The notes under the pieces: model-generated
What the model was told of the DNA's origin: nothing
The model's input: the letters and a program-made list of their open reading frames with translations, nothing else
The model's database searches: none
DNA from: Bacteroidales bacterium
Lineage (GTDB): Bacteria; Bacteroidota; Bacteroidia; Bacteroidales; JAADGE01
Direction of reading: 5' to 3'
Length of the DNA stretch: 64,000 bases
Assembly (NCBI GenBank): GCA_021108035.1
Contig: JAIORQ010000072.1
Span: 24,915-88,914 of the forward strand
Part shown: positions 17,812-27,532 of the stretch, in pieces
How positions within the stretch are numbered: position 1 is the first letter of the stretch
Layout: each line of letters opens with the position of its first letter
Made by a program: the position numbers and the translations under genes

Positions 17812-19086
17812 TTATTTTTTTACAGGAACTGAATGAACAAAAATAAAATAATTCAAAAAGTAGCAGAGAAATACAATGCCTGCTATTGTATTTAACATTG
17901 ATTCAAATATCAAGTTAATTACAATTAATATTAAGAATAAAATGAATAATTCATTTTTTGCTTTTACAGCATAATAGAAGCTATATAAAACTATCATTAA
18001 TAAAATAAGAAAACCTATTAGACCTGATGACATAAAAGTTTCCAGAAATTGATTATGTGCATTAAGAAAACTTATTTCATCATTTTTAAAATTACCCTTT
18101 TTTATTATTTCCGAAAGTTTTTCTTGAGCATCACCTGTTCCGGTTCCTAACCAAAAATTTTCCTCTGTCACTTTTACTGCTGATTCCCATAATACCAATC
18201 TTGCAGGATAAGATTCATATTCTTTTCCTTTAATAAATGTATTTTTTACATCATAATATGTCCTTATTATTCTGCTGTTTTGAGATAAAACTATAATTCC
18301 GGCAATAATAATAACAACACTAAACAGTTTAATTAAAAGTCTTTTGTGCTTCTTAACATAAAGTAGAATTTTCCATACTATTAATATAAAAGCTGTAAAA
18401 ATTCCGGCTCTTGATGATAAAAAATAAACCATAACTAAAAAAAAACCAACTATTAAATAAAATAATACTTTTTTCTTATTTGTATTAAATAAAACATCAT
18501 TGCTTTTCAAATAAAACAACACAGCAATCGAAAACACAATATACATACTGAAATATGCCGGATGATGAAAGACTGAAAGCAAAGAATATCTAAAATAGTT
18601 ATTTTCATCTTCATTTATTGAATTAAAAAACAAACTGCCTTCATTATAATCGACAGATTGATATATAGCATGAACAATACAAATTACAGAAGCAACAATA
18701 TTTCCCAATACAAATAATTTTAAAAAAAGATTTTTTTTGTCTGAAAATTGCTTGCCGGAAAAAATAAATAAAACAGGAAAGATAAGAAAAGATAATTTTT
18801 TAACAATAATTTCTGCAGCGTATTCTTTATCTTTACTATAAAAATATCCAAAAATAATAAGAAGAAAAAAACATATCTGAATCAAAAAGAAAATAATCTT
18901 TTTTTTAGAATAATTTTCTAATAAACGCAACTTAAAATTTGTTTGCAGAATACTAAATAACAGCCAAAAAGAAATAAACATTGACAGCACAAATTTGTAT
19001 TGCGGTATCCAAAATGAAATTAGTAGTGCAAAGAATAAGCATACATTTTGAATTGATTTCTTATAGTTTATCTCTTTTAATTGCAT
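17812..19086 (-). CDS. O-antigen ligase family protein (WaaL/Wzy-like)
   Basis: A polytopic inner-membrane protein of 424 residues with about twelve hydrophobic segments. It carries the O-antigen ligase family region: LSSRAGIFTAFILI, then RLVLWESAVKVTEENFWLGTG and the periplasmic loop with NAHNQFLETFMSSGLIGF. The Arg and His in that loop are typical of ligases that join undecaprenyl-linked glycans to lipid A-core, or of Wzy polymerases. A second protein of this superfamily lies at 27533-28765, so one is probably the polymerase and one the ligase; sequence alone does not say which. The H-N-Q-F-L-E motif slightly favours the ligase role for this one. Confidence 0.82.
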   Translation of the reverse strand: MQLKEINYKKSIQNVCLFFALLISFWIPQYKFVLSMFISFWLLFSILQTNFKLRLLENYSKKKIIFFLIQICFFLLIIFGYFYSKDKEYAAEIIVKKLSFLIFPVLFIFSGKQFSDKKNLFLKLFVLGNIVASVICIVHAIYQSVDYNEGSLFFNSINEDENNYFRYSLLSVFHHPAYFSMYIVFSIAVLFYLKSNDVLFNTNKKKVLFYLIVGFFLVMVYFLSSRAGIFTAFILIVWKILLYVKKHKRLLIKLFSVVIIIAGIIVLSQNSRIIRTYYDVKNTFIKGKEYESYPARLVLWESAVKVTEENFWLGTGTGDAQEKLSEIIKKGNFKNDEISFLNAHNQFLETFMSSGLIGFLILLMIVLYSFYYAVKAKNELFILFLILIVINLIFESMLNTIAGIVFLCYFLNYFIFVHSVPVKK

Positions 19087-19182
19087 TTTATTCTATATAA
19101 TTGATATTATTTTTCGGAAAAATGATTTTTTCAATGTTCTTTTTAATATCCACTCATACGAAGTGATGAAAGCCAGATAATA

Positions 19183-19788
19183 TTAATCATTTTGTCTGAT
19201 TTTTTTTGCCGGAACTCCAACTGCTACATAATTATCAGGAATATTTTTTGTAACAACTGAACCCGCACCTATGATTACATTATTACCTATCGTAATATTG
19301 GGAATAATTGTTGCTCCAGCACCAATATGTGAAGCTTCACCTATAGAAACATTCCCACAAAGTATAGAGCCGGGTGAAATATGTACATAATCACTAATGA
19401 TGCATTCATGGTCAATTGAAGCTGAAGTGTTTATTATCACATGATTTCCAATAAAGGTATCTGAATTTATAACAACATTAGGCATAATAACAGTACCTTT
19501 ACCTATTTTAACACTTGAAGAAATAATTGCAGATGTATCAATTGCAATTCCAAAACTTACTTCTTCTTTTAATTTACTTACGATTTTCTTTCTTATTGAA
19601 TTATTGCCTATTGATATTATTAATTCATCATTATTAAGAATGTTTTTGTTATATGAACCAAAACACTTGAATTTACCAAATACCTCTATTTGAGGATTAT
19701 CATCAAATAGTCCGCCTATTAAAACGTTGTTTTTCAAAAGAATATCAATGATCACTTTTGCGTGACCGGAAGCTCCGTACAAAAACAT
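19183..19788 (-). CDS. PglD-like sugar O/N-acetyltransferase
   Basis: A 201-residue acetyltransferase of the NeuD/PglD family. The N-terminal Rossmann-like part binds the sugar nucleotide (LYGASGHAKVIIDIL, LIISIGNNSIRKKI). The C-terminal left-handed beta-helix of hexapeptide repeats binds acetyl-CoA, with the catalytic His in NTSASIDHECIISDYVHISP. It sits directly before the PglC-like transferase, with one base between them, the arrangement of bacillosamine-type sugar pathways. It most likely acetylates a UDP-4-amino-sugar made by the aminotransferase at 15629, so the three enzymes are one inferred pathway. Confidence 0.87.
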   Translation of the reverse strand: MFLYGASGHAKVIIDILLKNNVLIGGLFDDNPQIEVFGKFKCFGSYNKNILNNDELIISIGNNSIRKKIVSKLKEEVSFGIAIDTSAIISSSVKIGKGTVIMPNVVINSDTFIGNHVIINTSASIDHECIISDYVHISPGSILCGNVSIGEASHIGAGATIIPNITIGNNVIIGAGSVVTKNIPDNYVAVGVPAKKIRQND

Positions 19789-19789
19789 A

Positions 19790-20392
19790 TTAATTGCCTT
19801 TAAATTTTTCCATTGTAACAGAAGTATTTGAACTTATACCTTCAGACTTAATAACTTTTTTAAAGGTTAAAAATAAAATTTTTAAATCAAGTAAAAAAGA
19901 AATATTATCAATATACCAAACATCATACTCAAACTTTTTTTTCCAACTTACGGCATTTCTGCCATTCACTTGTGCCCAACCGGTAATTCCGGGCTTTACT
20001 TCGTGTCTTCTTTTTTGAAATATATTATATAGGGGTAGATATTCCACCAATAATGGACGGGGACCTATCAAAGACATATCACCTTTTATTACATTAATTA
20101 ATTGAGGAATTTCATCAAGAGATGTCCTCCTTATTATTGCACCGATTTTCGTAATTCTTTTCTCATCCGGTAATAAATCTCCATTCTCATCATTTTTATT
20201 GGTCATTGTTTTGAATTTAACTAAGTTGAATATCTTTTCATTTTTACCCGGTCTTTTTTGAATAAAAAAAGGTTTGCCTTTATTGACTTTTAGAAGCAAA
20301 ATTACAACTATTAACAAGACACAGCTTACTAGTATTAAACCAATTAAGGAAAATACAATATCAATTATTCGTTTAAAATAGTTTTTATACAT
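19790..20392 (-). CDS. Initiating sugar-1-phosphate transferase (PglC-like)
   Basis: A small monotopic phosphoglycosyl transferase of 200 residues that places the first sugar phosphate on undecaprenyl phosphate at the inner membrane. It has the N-terminal re-entrant hydrophobic helix (about 8-32), then the family core: [49 protein letters not shown] and [17 protein letters not shown]. The DE pair is in SLDEIP. The short length is of the PglC type rather than the large WbaP/WcaJ type. It overlaps the upstream glycosyltransferase gene by eight bases. It defines the glycan as undecaprenyl-linked. Confidence 0.92.
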   Translation of the reverse strand: MYKNYFKRIIDIVFSLIGLILVSCVLLIVVILLLKVNKGKPFFIQKRPGKNEKIFNLVKFKTMTNKNDENGDLLPDEKRITKIGAIIRRTSLDEIPQLINVIKGDMSLIGPRPLLVEYLPLYNIFQKRRHEVKPGITGWAQVNGRNAVSWKKKFEYDVWYIDNISFLLDLKILFLTFKKVIKSEGISSNTSVTMEKFKGN

Positions 20393-21563
20393 TCGAAATT
20401 ATCGTATTATAAGCCTCCTCAACATTCAATTTTTCAAATAGATATTTATACCCGTCCTCTCCCATTTCTTTTCTCAGTTTAGAATTATTAAATAATATTA
20501 ATAAATTTTTCTTATAACTTTCTAAATCTCCGGTTATTGACCATAAACCTGCTTTTGATTCTTGAAGCATTTTACCATAATCAGTATTTTTATCTATTGC
20601 AGCTAAAATTGGTAATTTTGCCTCGAAATAAGCCAATGTTCTTGAAGGGATATTGGGAATTGTAAATTTATCAGAAAGATTTACCAATCCGATATCACAT
20701 TGTTTCACAAGTTCCTGGTAGTCTTCTCTTGGTAAATAATCCCTTATTTCAACATTTGTAAGATTTATTTTAGCTAATAAACTTTTTAGCTTGTTTTTAT
20801 GAGTTCCTTGTCCAATAATGAGAAAAACAATATCTTTAATATCTTTTACTGATTCCGCTAAATCTAAAATAAATTCTGCTTTCTGCGGAAGACCAATATT
20901 CCCACCATAAATGGCAACAAATTTCTCTTTTAATCCATACTTTTTTTTATAATCCATTTCAGAAATTGAATAAGTTTTGGCTTTTATCCAATTAGGTAAT
21001 AAATGCAGCTTTTTATCTTTGACTTCAGGATTATGTCTTTTCACAAAATCAATATTTGCCTGAGACATACAACCAATATAATCTGATATCCCATAAATTT
21101 GTTTTTCCTTTTTCCTAAAATAATTAAATAATACAGAATTATTCAGTATCCCTAAATCCTTAGCATTCTGAGGGAAAATATCCCTTAGTATTAAATAGGA
21201 CTTACATTTATTTTTTTTCTTTATACTAATTATTGTAGAATAAAAAGTAATTGGTGGTGTTGGAGTTATTATTAAATCAATTTTAACTCCTTTCAAATAT
21301 TTATTGATCGTTCTTGTAAATTGGTATGGTAATCTTACATTTGAAATTCCTTTTATTACAGGATTTACATTAAATAACTTTCCGGATTTAACACGCAAAA
21401 CAAAAATACCCTCTTCTTTTTTTAACTCATTTTTATTTAAAAAACTTGGTGCAACAACATATACATTATGATTATTTTGCTTAAACTCAAGGACTAAGTC
21501 GGTATATAGATTAGTATTCTGACTTACATCCGGATATGAAATCATTAAAAAAATTACATTCAT
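20385..21563 (-). CDS. Glycosyltransferase family 4 (WbuB-like)
   Basis: A 392-residue GT-B fold glycosyltransferase. The N-terminal domain has [20 protein letters not shown]; the C-terminal nucleotide-binding domain has [46 protein letters not shown] and the E-x7-E-like end. It follows capE-capF-capG on the same strand, exactly as the WbuB gene follows fnlA-fnlB-fnlC in O-antigen loci where WbuB adds L-FucNAc. An L-FucNAc transferase role is therefore inferred from context and similarity, not proved. It overlaps the next gene by eight bases. Confidence 0.85.
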   Translation of the reverse strand: MNVIFLMISYPDVSQNTNLYTDLVLEFKQNNHNVYVVAPSFLNKNELKKEEGIFVLRVKSGKLFNVNPVIKGISNVRLPYQFTRTINKYLKGVKIDLIITPTPPITFYSTIISIKKKNKCKSYLILRDIFPQNAKDLGILNNSVLFNYFRKKEKQIYGISDYIGCMSQANIDFVKRHNPEVKDKKLHLLPNWIKAKTYSISEMDYKKKYGLKEKFVAIYGGNIGLPQKAEFILDLAESVKDIKDIVFLIIGQGTHKNKLKSLLAKINLTNVEIRDYLPREDYQELVKQCDIGLVNLSDKFTIPNIPSRTLAYFEAKLPILAAIDKNTDYGKMLQESKAGLWSITGDLESYKKNLLILFNNSKLRKEMGEDGYKYLFEKLNVEEAYNTIISNV

Positions 21564-21569
21564 AACATT

Positions 21570-22703
21570 TTATTTACTCCAAACAACTCTATTAATATAA
21601 TCTACATATGAAATTATAATTCTTACAACTTTTTCTGATACATTTGGCATCGAATAATCTGATACAGAATGTAATGTTCTCTCATTTCCTCTTTTCTGAG
21701 AATCCAATACGACCAATCCCTGCATAATTCGATCTTCATTCAAACCAACCATCATAACAGACGCTTCTTCCATAGCCTCCGGCCGTTCGTGAGCTTCTCT
21801 TAAATTTAGGGCAGGGAAATTCAGAATTGATGACTCTTCGGATATTGTACCACTATCAGATAAAACAGCTTTTGCATTTATTTGTAAATTATTATAATCT
21901 GAAAAACTCATAGGTTTCATCAATTTAACTAAAGCATTAAATTTTATTCCTTTTTGTTCTGTCATATTTCTTGTTCGCGGATGTGTTGATACAATTACAG
22001 GATATTTGTATTTTTCAGCAATAAAATTTAATGAGTTAACAAGACCATTAAAATTACTGTCAGAATTTATATTCTCCTCTCTATGAGCAGAAATTACAAA
22101 ATATTTATACTTTTCCAAACCTAATTCATTTAGAATGGTTGAAGCTTCTATTTTTGGTAAATACGAGTTCAGAACCTCAAACATTGGACTTCCTGTTTTA
22201 ATAACTCTATCTGAAAGTAAACCTTCTCGTAATAAGTATTCTCTTGCAATATCACTATAAGTTAAATTAATATCGCTAATATGGTCAACAATTTTACGGT
22301 TTGTTTCTTCAGGAACTCTTTGATCAAAACATCTGTTTCCAGCTTCCATATGGAATATAGGAATTTTTCTTTTTTTTGCAGGTATTGCGCACAAACAACT
22401 ATTTGTATCACCTAACACTAAAAATGCATCAGGATTTATTTCCTCTAAAACAGGATCAACGTTAATTATTATCTGTCCTATCGTTTCAGTAGCATTAGCA
22501 CCGGCAGCATTTAAAAAAAAATCAGGCTTGCGTAATCCTAAATCACTAAAAAAAACTTCATTTAACTCATAATCATAATTTTGGCCTGTATGAATTAGAA
22601 TATGTTCAATACTTTTTGTGTTATCCAATGCTGTCATCACTTTAGATAATCTAATTATTTCAGGACGAGTACCTACAACAGTTACAACTTTTAATTTTTT
22701 CAT
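21570..22703 (-). CDS. capG: UDP-N-acetylglucosamine 2-epimerase, CapG/FnlC type
   Basis: A non-hydrolysing UDP-sugar 2-epimerase of 377 residues. Family signs are VVGTRPEIIRLSKV at the N-terminus, HTGQNYDYELNEVFF, HMEAGNRCFDQRVPEETNR, SAHREENIN and LSDSGTISEESSIL. In the CapE-CapF-CapG pathway this enzyme makes UDP-N-acetyl-L-fucosamine from UDP-N-acetyl-L-pneumosamine. The adjacent capF and capE genes favour that over the WecB role in ManNAc synthesis. The gene order capE, capF, capG, GT4 repeats that of known L-FucNAc loci. All key motifs are intact. Confidence 0.9.
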   Translation of the reverse strand: MKKLKVVTVVGTRPEIIRLSKVMTALDNTKSIEHILIHTGQNYDYELNEVFFSDLGLRKPDFFLNAAGANATETIGQIIINVDPVLEEINPDAFLVLGDTNSCLCAIPAKKRKIPIFHMEAGNRCFDQRVPEETNRKIVDHISDINLTYSDIAREYLLREGLLSDRVIKTGSPMFEVLNSYLPKIEASTILNELGLEKYKYFVISAHREENINSDSNFNGLVNSLNFIAEKYKYPVIVSTHPRTRNMTEQKGIKFNALVKLMKPMSFSDYNNLQINAKAVLSDSGTISEESSILNFPALNLREAHERPEAMEEASVMMVGLNEDRIMQGLVVLDSQKRGNERTLHSVSDYSMPNVSEKVVRIIISYVDYINRVVWSK

Positions 22704-22724
22704 TTATAACAACAATTTTATTAA

Positions 22725-23843
22725 TTAAACTTCCTCAAAAAATGTATCCGGGTCTTCAGAATCATACCATTCATTTATCCAAAATTGTGTATATAATTCC
22801 TCGTCACCTATATTTGTGATATTGTGTGTATACCAAATTGGAATATCCACATATGATGGCTTATTTCCATCTAATTTAAAACGCATCTTTTCTTCAGTTC
22901 CAATTTTTCTTAGTTCAATGAGGGCTTGACCTTTAATGACAGCAAATCTTTCAATTTTCCTGGTATGGTAATGATTGCCTCTTGTTATACCCGGAACAGT
23001 AGTTGAAAAAGATACTTGTCCTCCAATTCCAAGCTTAATTACTTCAACAAAGTCTCCCCTTTTGTCACTATGCTTTGTCAGCATATATGGATACCTTTTA
23101 TTAAAATCCATATAAGAAGTTAAAGTGTTAAACAGATTTATATCGTTTTTATCCAATAATTTAGGAATAATTCCTTGTTCAATATAAGAGTCTTTGAAAT
23201 ATTCAAGTTTTAACAATACTTCACTCACTTTACTCTCAAAATCATAGGATACATCCACCTTTCTTATTTTAGATGAACTTTTTGATGCTTCTTTTGAAAT
23301 AAACTCAGCTAATGAACCAACATAAATAAGCTTAACCAAACCATCATTTTTAATTTCCGCCTTTTTATTATTGTTAAGTTGGTAACAAAATGTTGCAATA
23401 AACGAGTTATAAAAAGGTATTCCAAAAGGACCAAATACATTCGGAATAACTAATCCGGTAAAAGGGGCATTATTCTTTTCAGCCCATGCCTCAAATAATT
23501 TTCTTCCTTTTTGTTTTGATTTGCCGTATAAATTATCTCTTTCTTCCTGTGTTGATGATGAGAACAGAACATGAGGAGTAACTTTCTCCTTTTCCATTGC
23601 CAAAATTACTTTTTTGACAAGTTCAATATTTGTATTGAATATAACATTTTCATCATCATGCCTATTCATTGCAGCAAAATGAACTATAACATCACATTCT
23701 TTTACAAAACGTTTTAATTCCTGTTCATCCAGAAAATAGTTGTCTTCAAAATGAATTCTCTGATACTCATCTTTTGTTCCCAATAAATTATATAAATGGG
23801 TACCAATAAAACCATCCTGTCCTGTTATACCAATTTTAATCAT
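22725..23843 (-). CDS. capF: CapF/FnlB bifunctional UDP-2-acetamido-2,6-dideoxy-hexulose epimerase/reductase
   Basis: A two-domain enzyme of 372 residues. The N-terminal short-chain reductase domain starts GITGQDGFIGTHLYN and has HFAAMNRHDDENV and YGKSKQKGRKLFEAWA with the Tyr-x3-Lys pair. The C-terminal cupin domain (about 250-372) has TVPGITRGNHYHTRKIERF with metal-binding His residues and IPIWYTHNITN. In CapF the cupin epimerises C3 and the reductase reduces C4 of the keto sugar on the way to UDP-L-FucNAc. The domain fusion is standard for the family. It lies between capE and capG with short gaps. Confidence 0.93.
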   Translation of the reverse strand: MIKIGITGQDGFIGTHLYNLLGTKDEYQRIHFEDNYFLDEQELKRFVKECDVIVHFAAMNRHDDENVIFNTNIELVKKVILAMEKEKVTPHVLFSSSTQEERDNLYGKSKQKGRKLFEAWAEKNNAPFTGLVIPNVFGPFGIPFYNSFIATFCYQLNNNKKAEIKNDGLVKLIYVGSLAEFISKEASKSSSKIRKVDVSYDFESKVSEVLLKLEYFKDSYIEQGIIPKLLDKNDINLFNTLTSYMDFNKRYPYMLTKHSDKRGDFVEVIKLGIGGQVSFSTTVPGITRGNHYHTRKIERFAVIKGQALIELRKIGTEEKMRFKLDGNKPSYVDIPIWYTHNITNIGDEELYTQFWINEWYDSEDPDTFFEEV

Positions 23844-23870
23844 AATTCTAAAACTACATACTTAACAAAT

Positions 23871-24887
23871 TTATTTTTTACGAATATCATTCCTAATACT
23901 CTCAAGCTTGAGCAAAAGTTCTTTGGCTCCATTAACATCAAGCCGCTTAGTGTTATGTGAGTGATAATCTTCAATACTCGAAATATTTTTCTTGCCTTCC
24001 GAAAAATAGTGATCATAATTAAGATCTCTGGTATCAGCAGGTATTCTATAATACAAACCCATATCTTCGGCTTTTGCCATTTCTTCTCTATTTACGAGAG
24101 TTTCATAGAGTTTTTCACCATGGCGTGTACCAATAATCTTAATATCACTTTTTACGTTATATAACCCAATAACTGCTTTAGCTAAATCACCAATAGTAGA
24201 GGCAGGAGATTTCTGAACAAATAAGTCACCACTCTTACCATGTTGGTATGCGTATATAACCAAATCAACTGCATCATACAGAGTCATCATAAAACGAGTC
24301 ATATTAGGATCAGTAACTGTAAGGTTTTTACCTTGTTTTATTTGATGTACAAATAAAGGAATTACAGAACCACGAGAGGCCATTACATTACCATACCTTG
24401 TACAACAAATAATTGTTGAAGGATTATCACCAAGGTTACGTGCCTTTGCTACAGCAACTTTCTCCATCATAGCTTTTGAAATACCCATTGCATTAATTGG
24501 ATAACATGCTTTATCAGTGCTTAATACTATTACACGCTTTACTTCAAATTCAATTGCTGAATCCAAAACATTTTCAGTCCCTAATACATTGGTTTGTACA
24601 GCCTCTACAGGAAAAAATTCACAAGAAGGAACCTGCTTTAATGCAGCAGCATGAAAAACATAATCCACACCACGCATTGCATAATCAACGCTTCGTTTAT
24701 CTCTAACATTCCCAATATAAAACTTAACCTTTGGATTATTAAGTTTATGACGCATGTCATCTTGTTTTTTTTCGTCACGCGAAAATATACGTATCTCTTT
24801 TATATCAGTATCTATAAACCGATTTAGAACAGCATTTCCAAATGAACCAGTACCGCCAGTAATGAGTATAATTTTATTATTAAACAT
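23871..24887 (-). CDS. capE: CapE/FnlA UDP-N-acetylglucosamine 4,6-dehydratase (5-epimerising)
   Basis: A soluble 338-residue extended short-chain dehydrogenase. It has the cofactor motif TGGTGSFGNAVL, RDEKKQDDMRHKL, HAAALKQVPSCEF, and STDKACYPINAMGISKAMMEK, in which Met replaces the usual catalytic Tyr as in FlaA1/CapE enzymes and the Lys is kept. Also seen: FVQKSPASTIGDLA and GTRHGEKLYETLV. It makes the 4-keto-6-deoxy-L-sugar that CapF and CapG turn into UDP-L-FucNAc. The short soluble form without membrane helices separates it from PglF/WbpM. It abuts the next glycosyltransferase: the stop of that gene lies one base before this ATG. Confidence 0.93.
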   Translation of the reverse strand: MFNNKIILITGGTGSFGNAVLNRFIDTDIKEIRIFSRDEKKQDDMRHKLNNPKVKFYIGNVRDKRSVDYAMRGVDYVFHAAALKQVPSCEFFPVEAVQTNVLGTENVLDSAIEFEVKRVIVLSTDKACYPINAMGISKAMMEKVAVAKARNLGDNPSTIICCTRYGNVMASRGSVIPLFVHQIKQGKNLTVTDPNMTRFMMTLYDAVDLVIYAYQHGKSGDLFVQKSPASTIGDLAKAVIGLYNVKSDIKIIGTRHGEKLYETLVNREEMAKAEDMGLYYRIPADTRDLNYDHYFSEGKKNISSIEDYHSHNTKRLDVNGAKELLLKLESIRNDIRKK

Positions 24888-26090
24888 TTATTTATTATTT
24901 ATCAATGAACGATATACTTCATCCATTTTTTTAGCATTTTTTTTTGCATTAAAATTTCTATTTGACAATTCATATGCTTTTTCGCCCATCTCTTCCATTT
25001 TTTTAGGATTATAATAAAAATATTCAATGCCCTTAACTAATGACATTACATCTTTTTCTTTTATACAAATACCTGTAATCCTATCAATAATAGTATCTTC
25101 TAAGGGATTCTCAATTGCAACAATTGATGGCTTTCTATAAAATCCGGCTTCAAAAACCGGTCGACCAACAGCATTTAAATGAGATGGAAAACATAAAACA
25201 TCAATTGTTGGCAAAATAGTATTAATATTCATAATTGTACCTAAAAAATGGACATTTTTATTCAATGAATATTTCTTTACAATATTTATCATCTTTTCTT
25301 TCAAATCCGCAGAAATCCCCAGTAACTTAAATACAATTTTTCTTACTATACTATACTTAGGATTATCACCTATTAGCACAAAATTAATATCCAATTTTTT
25401 ATCAAAACAAATAATCTTAGCAGCTTCAATAAACTCACAATGTCCTTTTATTTTCAGGAAATTTCCTAGCATAGCTACAGTTAATTTCCTATTAGGTATT
25501 TTTTTAAACTCATTTTCATTTGTGTCTATTTTTTTTTGTGTATCAAAACCATTATGGATAACATGTGTCTTATTTGATAAACTATGCGATTTTTCAACTG
25601 TTTTATCAATAGGTATTACAATATCTACATATTTTGAAAAAAAATACTTATAAATTCTATAATAACAACTATTACCGGAAGCTCTATTCAAAAATCTTGC
25701 ATGAACAACAATAGGTTTTTTTAAAAGTAATTTAGCAAAAAGAACAGGAATCAACAAATTAGCATCATTTATATGAACGATATTAATATCTTTCCATTTA
25801 TATTTGGCTCTAAGAATAACATAAAAAGTTGGTATTAAAAAAAATAATTCTCTTAAAACAGCGAACCATCTATAACCCTTATAATTATCAAATTGTGTAA
25901 TGCCAACAGTTCCTATAGTATCAATATTATTATTTTTGAAAACAGTTTTAGATGTGCCGTTAGGGATTATTAGATAGGGTTTTATTACATTTTCCGGAAA
26001 AGCATTAATCATCTCTAAAAGACTTCTTGACGATCCTCCAAAAACACCACAGTGTTGAATGTATAATATTTTTTTAATATTCTTATTCAT
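24888..26090 (-). CDS. Glycosyltransferase family 4
   Basis: A 400-residue retaining GT-B glycosyltransferase. The acceptor domain starts ILYIQHCGVFGGSSRSLLEM; the donor domain has VAMLGNFLKIKGHCEFIEAAK, NVHFLGTIMNINTILPTIDV and FPSHLNAVGRPVFEAGFYRKPS, the last being the E-x7-E-type donor site. A longer frame would begin at 26120, but the ATG at 26090 gives the standard short N-terminus and leaves a 22-base gap from the upstream gene. It belongs to the polysaccharide operon; donor and linkage cannot be told from the sequence. Confidence 0.83.
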   Translation of the reverse strand: MNKNIKKILYIQHCGVFGGSSRSLLEMINAFPENVIKPYLIIPNGTSKTVFKNNNIDTIGTVGITQFDNYKGYRWFAVLRELFFLIPTFYVILRAKYKWKDINIVHINDANLLIPVLFAKLLLKKPIVVHARFLNRASGNSCYYRIYKYFFSKYVDIVIPIDKTVEKSHSLSNKTHVIHNGFDTQKKIDTNENEFKKIPNRKLTVAMLGNFLKIKGHCEFIEAAKIICFDKKLDINFVLIGDNPKYSIVRKIVFKLLGISADLKEKMINIVKKYSLNKNVHFLGTIMNINTILPTIDVLCFPSHLNAVGRPVFEAGFYRKPSIVAIENPLEDTIIDRITGICIKEKDVMSLVKGIEYFYYNPKKMEEMGEKAYELSNRNFNAKKNAKKMDEVYRSLINNK

Positions 26091-26112
26091 AATTAATGTC
26101 CCAAATGAACGT

Positions 26113-27480
26113 TTAATCAACCAAATGCCTCAACACTTTTCTTATATTTAGTTCATAGTTTTCAATAAAGTTTATCGAATTATCTATTTTCGTTTTATTT
26201 TTTTCTTCAAGTTGTGCAAAAGCTTGTACATATTCTAATAGATCATTAACAATAATTGTTGTTTCAGAATTTAATGTATCAGCAAAATAATTTTGCGACA
26301 AATTATTATAATTATAAAGGATATTTGAAACTTGCAACGAAGGCACTTCAAGAGCACAAGTTGAATATATAGTTGTGTGGTAATTACAATGTTTAATAGT
26401 TTGATAAAAGTTTTCAGTATTGGATGTTATAATGTTAGGAGGCAAATCTATGTTTGAAATGTCATTTTTATATTCTCCGCGTGGTATTAAAATAAAAGCA
26501 ACATTTGACAGCTTATGTGCCACTTTTTTTATAAAACCTATTAATTCCAATTCAAAATCCAGCTGAAGTGAAACACCGACAGAAGTTTTATAACCCTCTA
26601 TTTGAGCTCTCAGCTCAGAACTTCCTGAAAAATTTCTATTAATATAATCAAGGTAGAAACTTCCTACTGTGAATAATTCCGAATTCTTATATATACCTGA
26701 TTTGTTGAGCCATTTTCCGTCATTCTTACCATTAAGAAGAATTGCAGACGGATAAAATAAGGTATCAAGACTAAGTGTGCTATTATATGCAGGATGTGAC
26801 CGTCCTATTAAACCATGTTGTATCTCTATTGTTTTAATTCCCAGCTTATTTGCTGCATATACAATAGCCATTTTCCCATATGCATTGTTGACAAAAATTG
26901 CTTTTGGTTTATACATACGTAATATCAAAGTGTAAAGTCTCACATCAATATAAAACCTATTTGCTAATTCTTTTAAAGGGGCTCTTAATTTAAGATTATA
27001 ATCTTTTAAAATAGCATTAATAATATCCTCTCTTTCAATTTTTAAAGCTGAAAATTTCAAAATAATTCTAAAGATAACTCGAACTAATTCTATAAACCTA
27101 TATGAAGCTATTTTTTTTGTATAACATTTATCTTTCGAGAAATGATTTGGATCCGGAAACTCGATATATAAACACTTTTTTTTCCCTAATTCATCTATTA
27201 TAAAATCAACAGATTTATCAAACATTCTATTATTTATACGCACCCTTTGGTTTGAACTGGAAAACACTAAATAATGGTATCCAGAAAACCAATTAGTAAA
27301 TCCGTAGAATATTTCTTTAAATGTTCTTATAGAAAAACTTCTGTTAATTTTCTTACTCGTATACTCTTTAATTGATAAATACATAAAATCCAACCTCAAC
27401 CAGGGCCATATTTGTTCATCTTTAATTTTCACTGCGAAAACCTTGTAGCTTTTTTCTATTTCCTTAAAAACATTACTCAT
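26113..27480 (-). CDS. Putative capsule-type glycan biosynthesis protein of GT-B-like fold
   Basis: A 455-residue soluble protein without signal peptide. The sequence is not readily placed in a named family. The segment GIKTIEIQHGLIGRSHPAYN, followed by a late HTTIYSTCALEVPSL segment, resembles the donor-site pattern of capsule polysaccharide or sialyl/CDP-glycerol transferases (KpsS- and TagF-like folds). The N-terminal 170 residues are basic and less conserved in appearance. Placement between glycosyltransferase and polymerase genes supports a glycan transferase role; donor unknown. The gene is intact. A CMP-nonulosonate donor is an attractive idea because the CMP-sugar synthetase gene lies in the same cluster. 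Confidence 0.6.
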   Translation of the reverse strand: MSNVFKEIEKSYKVFAVKIKDEQIWPWLRLDFMYLSIKEYTSKKINRSFSIRTFKEIFYGFTNWFSGYHYLVFSSSNQRVRINNRMFDKSVDFIIDELGKKKCLYIEFPDPNHFSKDKCYTKKIASYRFIELVRVIFRIILKFSALKIEREDIINAILKDYNLKLRAPLKELANRFYIDVRLYTLILRMYKPKAIFVNNAYGKMAIVYAANKLGIKTIEIQHGLIGRSHPAYNSTLSLDTLFYPSAILLNGKNDGKWLNKSGIYKNSELFTVGSFYLDYINRNFSGSSELRAQIEGYKTSVGVSLQLDFELELIGFIKKVAHKLSNVAFILIPRGEYKNDISNIDLPPNIITSNTENFYQTIKHCNYHTTIYSTCALEVPSLQVSNILYNYNNLSQNYFADTLNSETTIIVNDLLEYVQAFAQLEEKNKTKIDNSINFIENYELNIRKVLRHLVD

Positions 27481-27532
27481 TATAATATATTCATGTATTA
27501 TAGGTTTGAACCTTTATAAGCATTTCTTATTA

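Noticed and set aside
24497..25014. Plus-strand frames across capE and the next glycosyltransferase
   Set aside because: They are antisense to well-supported genes and have no recognisable protein features.
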